A stretch of DNA of 64,000 nt, taken from assembly GCF_026151205.1 (NCBI RefSeq), contig NC_087083.1, positions 4,690,460 through 4,754,459 on the forward strand, given 5' to 3'. Of this stretch, positions 10,011 through 20,110 are shown one piece after another. The notes below the pieces were generated by a model. That model was not told where the DNA came from, made no database searches, and saw nothing but the letters and a program-made list of their open reading frames with translations. How positions within the stretch are numbered: the stretch's first letter is position 1; every line of letters begins with the position of its first letter. The position numbers and the translations under genes are program-made. This DNA is from Bolinopsis microptera (taxonomy: Eukaryota; Ctenophora; Tentaculata; Lobata; Bolinopsidae).

Positions 10011-11316
10011 AAATCATAAGACGTGGCACTTGGTAGCACTCTGTTTGCAATAACTACCTACTAATGATATCCATTACCCATGACATGTATAGTTTCTTTT
10101 AGGGGTTATAGAGGTGTCAGGATTTTAGCATCCACAGCAATATAGGTGATCTGGAACTCAATCTTATCAATACTCCTACATGATTTTATGGAGTGATTGT
10201 TGCAGTGAATGAATTTAATATATATTTGTGTTAAATTCCTATTTTGGACTCTTAAACTCTTTAATTTTATATGTTATTGGATTGAACCAAGTAACATGTT
10301 ACTCTAGCGAGATCTCCATCCAAAAAGATTAGTCTGCGCGAGCTGTTTTATTACTTTACTTATACATCTTCGGAGGGTAGGTAACATTTCTACTACATTT
10401 AAGCTCTTCCTATAGACCTGCCTCTTGATCTCTTCCTATTTTTGGGTTGTCATTCAAGTATTATAACCTGATCTTGCCCTCCGGGGTCCCATCATAAGCA
10501 CATTCAACTTAATCTTATTCTTATTTCATTTCATTATTTCATTTCATTTACCTAGATGTTACCTGTAAATCGCAGAACTGGTTGGACAATGGACATCAAG
10601 ACTACTGTCACAGCCTGGTGACCTAGAGCTAAATGAGCTACTGTTTCCTGTGTAGACCTCCCAGATGCTGGACAGGCTAGGATGTTCCTCGCCTTGTGAG
10701 TAACTTCAAGATCAGGTGTTATGGATTTAATGAAATAAGGCCAGAGGGGGGGGGGGGGGGGGGAAGGATAAAAATTTTCGACCTTAACTTTATTCTCTAA
10801 ACAAATTCACATTCATTATTCAATTGGTGTCTTAATTATGGATATACTGGACCTGATAATGTGATGTAAGATGACGTGATAATACGGAATAACATGAAAG
10901 CCTTCATTCAATTAACCTCATTTTCACGATAGGAGCATATAAACTTCCAAAATTAGGGGATGGGCAGGTCAAATCAAACAGACTTTAAAAAGTCTAATCA
11001 TAGTCCTTCAGGATATATATAGGCATATATATAGGCATTCAATAACTATGATATATTGACTTGAAATTGAATATTATCACAGGGAAAATATAATGACAAT
11101 TCTTGTTGACACTGAGCACTAAACTAATGACAGCTAAGTAAAGATTCAGTTCAAGCCATCTAAAGCGACTCATGAATATGTACATTAGAACTTATTTTTA
11201 TGAAGTTTGGGTTTTATGAGAAAGTTATTATATGCTACTTATATGAATGCTTTTTCAAAGAGATGCGTATTTATTCTCTTTTTAAACAAGACGATATCGG
11301 TTAATGTTCTCAATTG
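10011..11316. other. No gene seen; homopolymer G tract
   Basis: AT-rich non-coding sequence. The only structure noted is an 18-base G run at 10746-10763 and short TCATTTCATT repeats near 10525-10550. I see no exon, RNA gene or transposon end here. Confidence 0.5.
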
Positions 11317-11520
11317 CTAAGGAAGCTGATTCCAAACAAAGGGTCCACAGTAACTAAAGCTTCTCTCAGTTTTACTATAATTTGAAACAGTAGGAACATT
11401 TAGGAGGAAATAGTCTTGTTCAGTCCGTAGTACACGTACAGGTTGACTCTTAATGTTGATGCATTTGGTGATATAATTTGGAGCTACGTTGTTGACACAT
11501 TTGAACACGGTTAGAGCAAT
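11317..11520 (-). pseudogene. LINE ORF2 C-terminal fragment
   Basis: The minus strand encodes a 63-residue piece ending YCGPFVWNQLP, preceded by LRTEQDYFLLNVPTVSNYSK. This has the shape of the extreme C-terminus of many LINE ORF2 proteins (…R..YFL.VP……G…F...P..WN.LP). No other part of the element is seen. It is a solitary, truncated relic whose family I cannot assign. Confidence 0.55.
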
Positions 11521-12112
11521 CTTATACTCTATTTGTTGTCTTATTGGAAGAAAATGGGCTTTTTTCAGGAATGGAGTGACACTGTGAGCACAATGTTATG
11601 TTATGATTACCCTTGTCAGTTTTAGTTTACAATGATATTTCAATTCCTTGTTTCTGTTGTAAAAGAAAGCACACAAATGACCTTACTTGAATATTCCAGC
11701 TGACACTGTTCTTAACGTATATAATAATCAGTTCTGCTAGGATACAACCAGATTAGTTTTCCTATTTTAAAAAATCATATAGTTAATCCATAGAGTTGTG
11801 TCAAATGATATTGAATCTCCGAAAAAGAGTGACAGAGGTTAAGCTCGTTAGGTTTTGCTCATTAAATGTTTAGGCAGTAATTTTTGATTAATTGTTCTAA
11901 TTCTCGTTGCAGTGCCCTCGAATCATTGATAAACAACGTAAACTCAATTTACATAAACCAATATTTTCTGGTGTTACTATATCCGCCGAAATTCCCTTTC
12001 CTCAGGAACGAAAAATCTATTATACCATAAATTAAGTCAAACAATTGCCTAAAATTGTTGTAAACTAAATTTCATGGGAGGACTTATTTTAAAGGAGACT
12101 AAAATTTCAGCA
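11521..12112. other. No gene seen
   Basis: AT-rich sequence up to the left target duplication of the Mutator-like element. No coding potential, RNA gene or repeat is apparent. Confidence 0.4.
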
Positions 12113-12121
12113 GAGCATATA

Positions 12122-12245
12122 GGGGTCCGGACTCTAGGGCGTAAGACTCTAGGGCGTAAGACTCTAGGGCGGCGCCCTACAAAACAGGACTCTACGGCGT
12201 GAAAATATCTAAAGCGTGAAAAAAACAGGACTATAGGGCGTGAAA
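12122..12245 (+). repeat. Left terminal inverted repeat of the 4.2-kb MULE
   Basis: Contains three tandem copies of a roughly 15-17-bp CTCTAGGGCGTAAGA-type unit, then a GC-rich palindrome, then degenerate copies (CTCTACGGCGTGAAA, CTATAGGGCGTGAAA). It is the reverse complement of 16230-16352. The repeated unit could be an iterated transposase binding site; that is inference. Confidence 0.85.
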
Positions 12246-12624
12246 TATAATTTTTATATTTTCGATCAAAATGAATCTAATTTCATTTTTAATAAGGATG
12301 TCCGTTGTCACAGGTTCACAGGGAGTATTTATCTCGACCTAAGATACAGCCAATGAAATGTAACACTGACTGAGCATAACGAAAGCGGATTAAACTTATT
12401 TCAAAACAATACTGTACTATTATAGTATGCATATTTGATATTATATAGAGTCCCGGTCCCAGAGAAAATACTACAATATAATCAAGGTACGATGTTGGAT
12501 ACCTGAGGTCTATATCTTTCGATAGCAACTCCATCTATGTATCTGCTTAGCTTCCATCACTGATCCTGGTACTTGAGATTCCAGGTGTGGCTTTAAACAA
12601 TGTTTTAAGGGCCCAACACTCAGC

Positions 12625-15189
12625 TCACTCAGTTGATGGTAGAACAGTGGGTCTTTGTGCGATGTTATAGCAGGGACTCCACTTCTTGTTTTCTCTTGCT
12701 AACCAGATTGCATAGGAACATCTGAGAGCAACCAAAGCTGCCTCTTGGAACACTGCTTTCTTTACTCTCTTTGTAACACCAAAGTAGTTTAGTAGGGCTG
12801 GTAAGGTATGATGCCAGAAGCCTCTACACCCAACCTCTACCGTAAAAAGCTGAGCTTTCCACCCACTGCCATGCAGCCCAGGAATAAGCTCTCTGTTGTA
12901 ACGTGCTTGTTTACGTTCTACTTGGTCACTAAAGTTACTCTCGTCACCAACTGTCAACTCTACTAATATGACCACCTTTCCTTTATCAGACCAGACTACA
13001 ATATCGGGACGTTCTGCAGTTCCGTAGATGTGCTGGGGGAACTGTGCTGGGAGGTCATCTTCGTCCCAGATAATCTGCCAATCTTGGTCTTTCTCAAAAG
13101 GGCTCTCTCTTTTCATCTTCGTCTTCGGTTTTTGGTAACAGCTGCTAGATGACTTGAAGCCTGTCCAGTCCTGAACTTCAAGTTTAAAATCTTTGTTGTT
13201 GAACTTCTCGATTTGATCCAGTAGGGATTTCGCAATGACCCGCAGCACGTTGTCATGCCTCCAATTGTATCGTTTGTTGTTCAGCGAGAAGTTGCAAGCT
13301 ACCAAAATGTGCTTGATGTTGCAGTGTCTCCATCCGCAAAGTGGACAGTGTCCTGTGTCAGCATAGTTCCACAGGCTCATGTTTGCTGGAGTATTTGCAA
13401 CGTCATGGGTTGCATTGAGGTGGAACTTAAGAAGAGCAGGGCTCATCTTGTAGTTGTAAATAAGGTTGTTCCAACCTAGGTCTAGCTGCATGGTGTTTTC
13501 CCATGTTAAGAATTGTCCTTGAACTCCCTTGTCTATCAGTGTCAACAGGATATCCTGCTCTGAGATGTGGGATACCAGTTCTTTCAGTTTTTCCTTTTCA
13601 CTGGCTACACTCCTCTTGGATCCCAAGCCCATCCTGCCTTGCACTGTTACCCCTACTAACTCTCTGAAGTAGAGATCTCTTTCTCTAGCACTCAGCTCAT
13701 TAGTGTAACCCCACCGACTGCTCCCTTCTTGTTTCTTGGCCCTGTGCTCGTAGATCTCCTTAACTTTAGGATCCTTGCTGTTCTTTAGAGAGTAAACTTT
13801 GGACACCTGAAGGAACTTGTATAAGTCCGATAGTCTTTTAAGATTCAATCCAAAGCAATCCTTATTTCTGTAAAGCACACTGACAGTAATTGTCTTTGTT
13901 ACACCTAGCCATTTCTTCAGATACTTCGTACATATTGCTTCAAGATCTTTGACAAAACTAACCGGGAGATTGTAGATCATCAGGTCCCAGGAGAGCTTGC
14001 TGGTTAGGAGGTTGTTGTAAATCCAGCATTTCATCACTCCATTAAGGCCTGATCCGTCCACTGCCTGAAACAGTGTAATCAGTTTGTCTTCTATCAGCTT
14101 CTTGGTATCTTTGAGGCCCAGATCCACATATATCCAATGGCCAAGAAACTTCATCGGTGTATTTCCAATAAACTGGATTTGAGCTCCATCTATGAAAATT
14201 TCAGGGTCATAGGACACATACCTTCCATCTATAACCTTCATCCCCAGGGATACGCATTTACTCGGCTTGGCTTTCATTTTCCTTGACCAAGTAAGAAATC
14301 TTTCCATCACATCTATTAGCTTCTTCATCTTTTCCAGCCTGGGAGACATCAGAGTTAGGTCGTCAGCAAAAGCACGGCTTGACGTGCTGCTAGAACTAAA
14401 AGACGGCTTGTAACCCAAGTCGCTTTGATTTTTCAGGAGATCCAATAGTAGGTTGAAAACTATTAAGAACAGTACAACCGATAGAGGGTCGCCCTGAAAA
14501 AGACCTAACATATAAAAGAACCAGTTTGTTTTCCAGTCCTTTGTCACCACTCTCACAATCAGCTCATCATAGTACTTAAACATATATTCTATGAGCCAGT
14601 TTGGGAACTTATAATGTCTTAGAGCATATATTATCAAGTTGTGGGGAACCCGGCCGTAGGCGTTCATTAGGTCCACCCAAACTGCAAAGATCTGTCGTCT
14701 ATTAGATTTGGCATCCTTCAACTCTTCCATCAGAGCCTGAGTATGCTCGAGGCAACCTGGTGTCTTACGCAGGAATCCTTTCTGGATAGACGTGTCTATG
14801 TAGCTATTACTGACCATATACTCTAGCATTCTGTCCGCTAGTAATCCCATCTGCAACTTCCCACTAGTGTTTGTTTTAGTGATGTTTCTGAACTTACTAG
14901 GGTCATCTAAATCCTCAGTTTTTGCTATCAGAATGGCTTCACCTACTCGCCATTGCAGCGGGACTCTCTGGCTTTCCCATAGAGAATCCAGCAATTTGAA
15001 TACTGCTTTCGCCATTCTGGGACATCTCTTATATACCAGATATGGGACTCCATTCGGACCAGGTGATGATTTATTTCTACGGCTTTTCAGCTTCGTTTGA
15101 AACTCATCCCAGTCCAATCTCTCCATCTCAAATGCAGTCTTTGGTACTGGGGCACAGTTCCACTTTAAAGACTTAGAACCGCCTGCCAT
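12625..15189 (-). CDS. R2-type LINE ORF: reverse transcriptase, CCHC finger and restriction-like endonuclease
   Basis: A long uninterrupted minus-strand frame. From the N-terminus: SSPGPNGVPYLVYKRCP, reverse-transcriptase motif A (FAVWVDLMNAYGRVPH), motif B (LFQGDPLSVVLFLIVFN), motif C (AFADDLTLMSP). Near the C-terminus comes a CCHC finger (CPLCGWRHCNIKHILVAC) and then a PD-(D/E)XK-like nuclease with RPDIVVW, ILVELT and a following Lys/Tyr stretch. This order is the hallmark of LINEs with a restriction-like endonuclease (R2/NeSL/HERO-like). The N-terminal region of the protein is missing from this strand and lies inverted at 15194-15793. The frame stays open up to 15285, but bases above 15190 are antisense to that inverted piece, so I end the coding part at the Met codon 15187-15189. 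Confidence 0.85.
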   Translation of the reverse strand: MAGGSKSLKWNCAPVPKTAFEMERLDWDEFQTKLKSRRNKSSPGPNGVPYLVYKRCPRMAKAVFKLLDSLWESQRVPLQWRVGEAILIAKTEDLDDPSKFRNITKTNTSGKLQMGLLADRMLEYMVSNSYIDTSIQKGFLRKTPGCLEHTQALMEELKDAKSNRRQIFAVWVDLMNAYGRVPHNLIIYALRHYKFPNWLIEYMFKYYDELIVRVVTKDWKTNWFFYMLGLFQGDPLSVVLFLIVFNLLLDLLKNQSDLGYKPSFSSSSTSSRAFADDLTLMSPRLEKMKKLIDVMERFLTWSRKMKAKPSKCVSLGMKVIDGRYVSYDPEIFIDGAQIQFIGNTPMKFLGHWIYVDLGLKDTKKLIEDKLITLFQAVDGSGLNGVMKCWIYNNLLTSKLSWDLMIYNLPVSFVKDLEAICTKYLKKWLGVTKTITVSVLYRNKDCFGLNLKRLSDLYKFLQVSKVYSLKNSKDPKVKEIYEHRAKKQEGSSRWGYTNELSARERDLYFRELVGVTVQGRMGLGSKRSVASEKEKLKELVSHISEQDILLTLIDKGVQGQFLTWENTMQLDLGWNNLIYNYKMSPALLKFHLNATHDVANTPANMSLWNYADTGHCPLCGWRHCNIKHILVACNFSLNNKRYNWRHDNVLRVIAKSLLDQIEKFNNKDFKLEVQDWTGFKSSSSCYQKPKTKMKRESPFEKDQDWQIIWDEDDLPAQFPQHIYGTAERPDIVVWSDKGKVVILVELTVGDESNFSDQVERKQARYNRELIPGLHGSGWKAQLFTVEVGCRGFWHHTLPALLNYFGVTKRVKKAVFQEAALVALRCSYAIWLARENKKWSPCYNIAQRPTVLPSTE

Positions 15190-15193
15190 AGTG

Positions 15194-15793
15194 ATGGAGG
15201 TCACAAAGAAACTTAAACTACCAACAGCAGCAGAGAAGGGAGTATGGAAGGGAATTGATGAAGACCTGATTGTTTTGGTGAACAATGTAGCAGCAGAGGA
15301 CGTGGAGTCCCGACTGGAGAAGGTAGAAAAGCTGGTATACAGCTATCTGGAAAGCAGATTCGGTGAAGAGGAAGCGAAGAAACCTCGTGTTCCCCAGAAG
15401 GAAAAGGAGAACAAGGAGACAAAAGTTATTCGCTTGGCCAAGAGAGAGGCTAAGAGAAACAAGAAAGATGCTAGGAGAAGCAATGATCAGAATATGTTGG
15501 CTCAAGCTAAGACTGAGTACCTGAGACTCGTGCGCTTACACAACAAAAGCCGTCGTAATGAGCTCAGGAAGAAGAAGAATAAGGAGAGCAAAAAGGAACA
15601 GTCACAGTTTAAACAAAACCCATTTCAATTTGGAAGGAAACTGCTGGACGGGGATAAGAAGAACAAACCCCCTAATTTCTCCAAGGAAGTGGCTGACAGA
15701 TTCTTTAAGAATGAGTACTGTGATAAGGAGAGAAGTGCTCTATATGTAAAGCTTAAAGGACCCACTTTAAACGTAAACAATACTGATAGCTAG
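15194..15793 (+). pseudogene. Inverted N-terminal piece of the R2-type LINE ORF
   Basis: This plus-strand frame is highly basic (RLAKREAKRNKKDARR, NELRKKKNKESKKEQ) and ends with NPFQFGRKLLDGDKKNKP, PNFSKEVADRFFKNEYC. A basic stretch followed by an F…LLDG…P.FS.E.A..FF…Y motif is what normally precedes the reverse transcriptase in the same protein family. Here it is head to head with the main ORF, its 5' end at the junction (about 15190) and its 3' end facing outward. That is the arrangement twin priming gives. The final 15-20 codons run past the recognisable match. An independent basic protein is an alternative I consider less likely. Confidence 0.7.
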
Positions 15794-15978
15794 TGTCTTA
15801 GAGGTGGGAAGCGTGGGAAGCTGTCAGTCACCAACATTTTATTGTTAAATTATAAAAGCTCACCAACACACCCTGTACAGTAAAGAAAGATGTTTATAAT
15901 CAAAACAATAACAATAAAAACATGATCTAGTGATCTATCCCATCATTAATTCATTATCATTCGTTTCCTACTACACTA

Positions 15979-16200
15979 TGTCCGATCTTTCGTTTACTTT
16001 AATCAGAGGAAGAACGGCCAAGAGTAAGAACGCACTGCACCTAGGATTCCGGTACTCTCCAGATGGAAAATTAAGAAAAGATGGGTCACAGTTTTGGAGA
16101 TGTGTGAAGAAAGCCGGATCCTGTAAGGGGTGAATCTGGACCAAGGGTTTGAGCCTCACGGAGACACCTGCAATTCCACACAACCACGAAGCTGACTTCA
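15979..16200 (+). pseudogene. FLYWCH zinc-finger fragment of a MULE protein
   Basis: The frame starts MSDLSFTLIRGRTAKSK and continues LHLGFRYSPDGK, QFWRCVKKAGSCKG, then a TGA at 16131. After the stop the same frame continues IWTKGLSLTETPAIPHNHEAD. Together these give the F-L-Y-W-C-C-H-H spacing of a FLYWCH finger, with one in-frame stop. The finger is the N-terminal DNA-binding part of many MULE transposases; here it runs straight into the right terminal repeat, so the catalytic part has been deleted. The second MULE in the window (46233-48283) has the same finger in an intact protein. Confidence 0.72.
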
Positions 16201-16229
16201 TAGACGCAGAAAATTAGAAAAAAACAATA

Positions 16230-16352
16230 TTTCACGCCCTAGAGTCCTGTTTTTTTCACGCCCAAGATTTTTCACGCCCTAGAGTCCTGTTTTGTAGGGC
16301 GCCGCCCTAGAGTCTTACGCCCTAGAGTCTTACGCCCTAGAGTCCCGGACCC
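16230..16352 (-). repeat. Right terminal inverted repeat of the 4.2-kb MULE
   Basis: Mirror of 12122-12245, with the same three tandem AGAGTCTTACGCCCT units at its outer edge and the GGGCGCCGCCC palindrome. It ends at CCCGGACCC and is followed by the target duplication GAGCATATA. Confidence 0.85.
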
Positions 16353-16361
16353 GAGCATATA

Positions 16362-17123
16362 CATGATATATGATTTAACGAATTTAAGTATCGTTAAATT
16401 TATACAAGTCGCTACTGCGTGTTATAGGTAAATGTATGTGATGCTATGTAATTGATGTATGTAATGTTGACTCGTCTTTAAATAATTTCCCAGATCGAAA
16501 ATATTTTAGTCAAAAAAGCTAGCTGAATAAATTAAAAAAAATTAAATGATATGGAAAAATGGTCTTAAAAATACGACTAATATTGTTGTTGACTTGAAAT
16601 TAACAAAATTTGTGACTTATATTATGGTAACCATAATATTTATGGGAACCAAAGTTATTGTGAACCAAATTTTTTCAGGCATGGTGGGCTGAACATGGAG
16701 CTACCGAAAGCTGCGAATCATTTAGAAATAAACTCAAATTCAGCAGACAGACAGAAGCATTAGTTTGAGTTAAGTTGTAAAGCTTCTTTAAACTTTTTCA
16801 TCACAAAGAGAAATTTGTGTTAAATAGTAGTGGTAAATTTAAAGGGCGTGTTGGTAGACCTAATACAAACTTATATCAAATATGCTTGTTGATGACCTTA
16901 AATATAGAAACTTAGAACTTAGAAATTTGAGTGATTTAAATGAAATAAGGGATATTGCTAGCTGTAGGAAGTGTTGGAAACTGTTGTACTAGGCACAGAT
17001 TACGTAGTTAAGATGTTTTCTTAATGGAGTTCTATTAACTATGTATGATCCTGTTTTATAATAAGATTATTTGTATAGAGTCGTATATAATGTTTCTTCT
17101 TAGACTGCCAGAGAGCACAGAAG
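16362..17123. other. AT-rich spacer with a possible LINE C-terminal relic
   Basis: Mostly non-coding. Around 16870-16992 a plus-strand frame reads SNMLVDDLKYRNLELRNLSD and ends SCRKCWKLLY before a stop; a GRP.T… stretch sits upstream in another frame. This resembles the extreme C-terminus of some retroelement ORFs, but it is too short and broken to classify. Confidence 0.3.
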
Positions 17124-17191
17124 ATGGCTACTAGACAGCTAAAATCGATACTTTACGAGCCACCAGGGGATGCCTTTTTTCGATGGATAAA
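17124..17191 (+). CDS. Candidate first coding exon of a host gene
   Basis: An ATG opens MATRQLKSILYEPPGDAFFR plus three more codons (W, I and part of K), ending exactly at a strong donor (AAA then GTAAGTG). The composition is unlike the transposons around it. I could not build a complete downstream gene model; possible later exons lie at 18718-18984. The exon could be the start of a real gene whose remaining exons I did not resolve, or a relic. I do not recognise the protein. Confidence 0.33.
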
Positions 17192-17519
17192 GTAAGTGCA
17201 CCGACTTTTGACGCTTAAAAAAGTAAAAAGGACTTTTCACAGAGATATTTTGGTACCATCTTATGATGGCCTCTCATATGTATCTTTCGCCTTTCGGATC
17301 AATTTATTCCGGTCAACAAAGTTTCCTACTCCAGGCCATTAAATTGCTCCGTCAAAAACGCTATTATACCGGAGTTTTATGATAGTCCGGAGTTGGACGT
17401 TTTTCTGTACGCTTAGCTTGTCAATCTATGGTGTAGTTACCGTATAATATAAATGCTGTGAACACATTTTTCACTTGCTCGTTGACGAGGGTCACGTGAT
17501 GGTAGGCGAATTTGTCAAG

Positions 17520-17577
17520 TTTATACGACTATTGTAATTGTACAATAAAATATTTATATTTTTGTATCCTTGTATCC
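17520..17577 (+). mobile_element. LINE-A-type 3' tail fragment
   Basis: The end reads ACAATAAAATATTTATA followed by TTTTGTATCCTTGTATCC, matching the 3' end of LINE-A copy 1 (ACTCAATAAAGTAATTATC then the same TTGTATCC octamers). Only the extreme 3' end is recognisable, so it is a severely 5'-truncated or decayed copy. Confidence 0.5.
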
Positions 17578-18717
17578 GTGACCTCTGACAGGACACCGGT
17601 CATCTCGCCCAATTTTCCCGGGAGAATCAGATCTCATGTCAACTAGCGCGTGATCATCCCGGCCTGGGTGGTCCACTTGTAATGTTGTCAAACGGGAACC
17701 TCGGCCTCGCACATCTGGTAGTGAAGTACTGATTACAGCTGCAGGTCCTCCAAATTCACGAAGTCCAATAAGTCCTTGTATGAGCCATCAGTGTAAATCA
17801 CGGTACTTTTCTAATCATAATCGCTTAGCTTGGCATCATTCAATGGACATTTGTTGTTCAAAAGAAGAAGAGTCAAAAATGAGAGTGAACGGTGACTGCT
17901 TATTGCATAAGCTCTTAAATCTGCTAACCGTACATAGCTCACGCAGCTGTCTACAGTTGCTGGGCTCGTTCCGGGTCAGAAATTTAAAGTTTACTGCGGC
18001 GTGGGGCTACATCGTCGTTCTGCTGTCGTGTACATTTAAGAATGTGGTGTGGAAAGAGTTCTGACTTTTCCTGGAGTAAAGATATATGTCGGCCGTCTTT
18101 GTCACGGAGAAGTCTTTAAAGCTTTAAAGCTCTGAGCTTGACCTATTAAAAGACAAAAGATACATTTGCACGTCACGAGTAATGTGACCTACTGAAAAAA
18201 AATCGGGCAATTTGAAAACTTATTCAAGTTCACACATGCACAATCAACCCCTCATTGGTGTGATCCTCTGATCCGGGAAATCGAGATGTCCTCTCACAAA
18301 CAACAGTTATTAGTAACAAGCATAACACGATTTTCCAATCTATTAACGAAGTTTGAGCATTTAGGGTCAAAGCAGAGACTTGGGTCGATGTGAATCGGCT
18401 TAAAAATAACAAATTTGGGGTATCTTTATTTTACATCTTGGTCGAGACCTGTCACCAGCAATATGATTTCATGTTGCCTTATTCAGGCGGGCGAAACTCA
18501 CGTTACATGCGATCTGATCATCTGACTCTCACGATCGAGATCGGTAGCTTTAACTCACCAGCTCCAACACGGTTTTTTAGACTTTTTTCGGTTTTTCGAG
18601 CTGCCCTTCTCCCCTGAGGCCACGATGAAAAACATACAATATATTATATCTTTATTCTTTATATGTTACATGCATTCCCCTGCAGTAGTGAAAAGTAAAT
18701 TGTTTGTTTTATTTCAG

Positions 18718-18984
18718 TGTCGACAGCTCAAACTATGGTGGTATCTTATCGCTACAATGCTGCTAACTAGACTCTTGGATGAAGTTAAGTTGTTTTAGTC
18801 AGATGATCTACTTTTTGGCGTTTCCTACTGCCCTAGTTATAGTAGTTCAAGGTTTAACTGTAAATATGGTGTTAAGTAAGTTTCAATACTTCCCTGCCAC
18901 CTTTTCAGACATTGCAGAGATGTGTGACCGCACAATTCTCAAACCGAAGAATCAAAAGGAGTTATTGATTTATCGGTATATAAA
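18718..18984 (+). CDS. Candidate downstream exons, unresolved
   Basis: A clear acceptor (TTTATTTCAG) precedes 18718. Further right, a hydrophobic frame (LAFPTALVIVVQGLTVNMVL) ends at a strong donor (TTAA then GTAAGTTT, about 18868). An acceptor CTTTTCAG precedes 18909, and the exon 18909-18984 (IAEMCDRTILKPKNQKELL…) ends at a GTATGT donor. The last two pieces join in phase to give NMVLNIAEMCDRT. The first part has an in-frame stop (18764) that I could not remove with a convincing intron. It may be part of the gene starting at 17124, or a decaying gene. Confidence 0.27.
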
Positions 18985-19919
18985 GTATGTATGCTTTATC
19001 AAACAAAGCCACTAGGTAAGCAAATTCAAATATTTTGACAGTTCATACTGCGGTTATACATTGCAGCCAATGCGCAGCAAACAAGAGCTTGCCACGAGCT
19101 TGCCACTGCTATAAGCATTCGTATTCGTAGCTTGTTTGAATCTCAAATTTATTCGAATTATCATAAGTAGCCGGAAGCCCGTCCTGCGGACGGAGTTCTT
19201 CAGCACAAAATCGATTCTCAAACATTTTAAATCTACCCTTTCTCATTTCTACTTCTTTTCCTTTCACAATTTTCATGTTTTTAAAAAACTTCTTACCCCT
19301 ATCCATGTCACCTATGATTCATGCATTTCTAGCTTCTCGGACAGTGCTGTCTTTTCCCTCATTGGCAAATCCTGAAAGTTTTATGAAAAATATAGATCAG
19401 AGTTATGTTTGTTCTGCATTTCAGGTATTCGTGACACAGTTTACGTGTGATGACGTGGGCATCTCTCAACACACTTTGCAGCATGAGCGACGGTGCCCTG
19501 GCGGGATATCTGGAAATGTAGCCTTGAGCTCAGTTTATTTTTCTCCGTCACCTCACCCGGGGGAGGGGGGGGAGCCAATGACTTTGGGTACTTTGGGGAC
19601 AAGTGCAGAATTTCGCCAGCAATTTAACCTTCAGTCCCTATGATTTTCGTCCCCATTGGTGCTCAAAAGTCTCCATCAGTAGTCATTGCCCCCCCCCCCC
19701 CCCCCCCTCATCCTGTGTCGGCTGTATGCAATTCTGATTGTACCACGGTTAAAAAATGCCAGTTAAATGTACCAACTCTCGTTTTATTTATTGTACCGAC
19801 TCTCGCTCTTCGACCACGCTTTTCGTCTACTTGGCGTAGGGCGCGGTAAGATTTCATGTAATCACGCACACACGTATCGCGCGCGATGTAGAAATAAGTG
19901 CACATGGTCTTGTGGGTTC
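18985..19919. other. No gene seen; C19 homopolymer and G-rich tract
   Basis: Non-coding as far as I can tell. A 19-base C run sits at 19689-19707 and a G-rich stretch (GGGGGAGGGGGGGGAG) near 19560. Open frames here are short, unlike known proteins and overlap each other on both strands. Confidence 0.4.
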
Positions 19920-20105
19920 AAATGACCCCCGTAATCCATGTGGTGGGGCAGGAGGGTCAAGCACTGTTTTTTCTGAAATGAACCTCCTGATCCATGTGGT
20001 GGGGCAGGAGGGTCAAGCACTGTTTCTGAAATGAACCTCCTGATCCATGCGGTGGGGCAGGAGGGTCAAGCAATGTTCTTTTCAGGTTGACCCTCCTGCG
20101 CCATT
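19920..20105 (+). repeat. About 60-bp tandem repeat, three copies
   Basis: Three copies of a unit built on CCATGTGGTGGGGCAGGAGG, GTCAAGCACTGTTTCTGAAA and TGAACCTCCTGAT. The last copy degenerates into a mirror-like GACCCTCCTGCGCCATT end. It lies directly against the satellite array that follows. Confidence 0.75.
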
Positions 20106-20110
20106 AGTTT

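Larger units (their letters stand above)
12122..16352. mobile_element. Mutator-like (MULE) DNA element with 9-bp TSD, transposase lost, LINE inserted
   Basis: The ends are inverted repeats of about 120 bp (12122-12245 and 16230-16352). They are flanked by an exact 9-bp direct repeat GAGCATATA (12113-12121 and 16353-16361), the duplication length typical of Mutator-like elements. Each end begins GGGTCCGG and then repeats a unit around GTAAGACTCTAGGGC three times, followed by a GGGCGGCGCCC palindrome. The only MULE coding remnant is a FLYWCH zinc finger (15979-16200) close to the right end. The transposase core is absent, and most of the interior is an R2-type LINE. The element is non-autonomous. 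Confidence 0.85.

Noticed and set aside
15213-15505. Minus-strand frames opposite the basic LINE N-terminus
   Set aside because: Antisense of the inverted LINE segment, rich in Leu/Phe/Ser as expected from complementing Lys/Glu codons.
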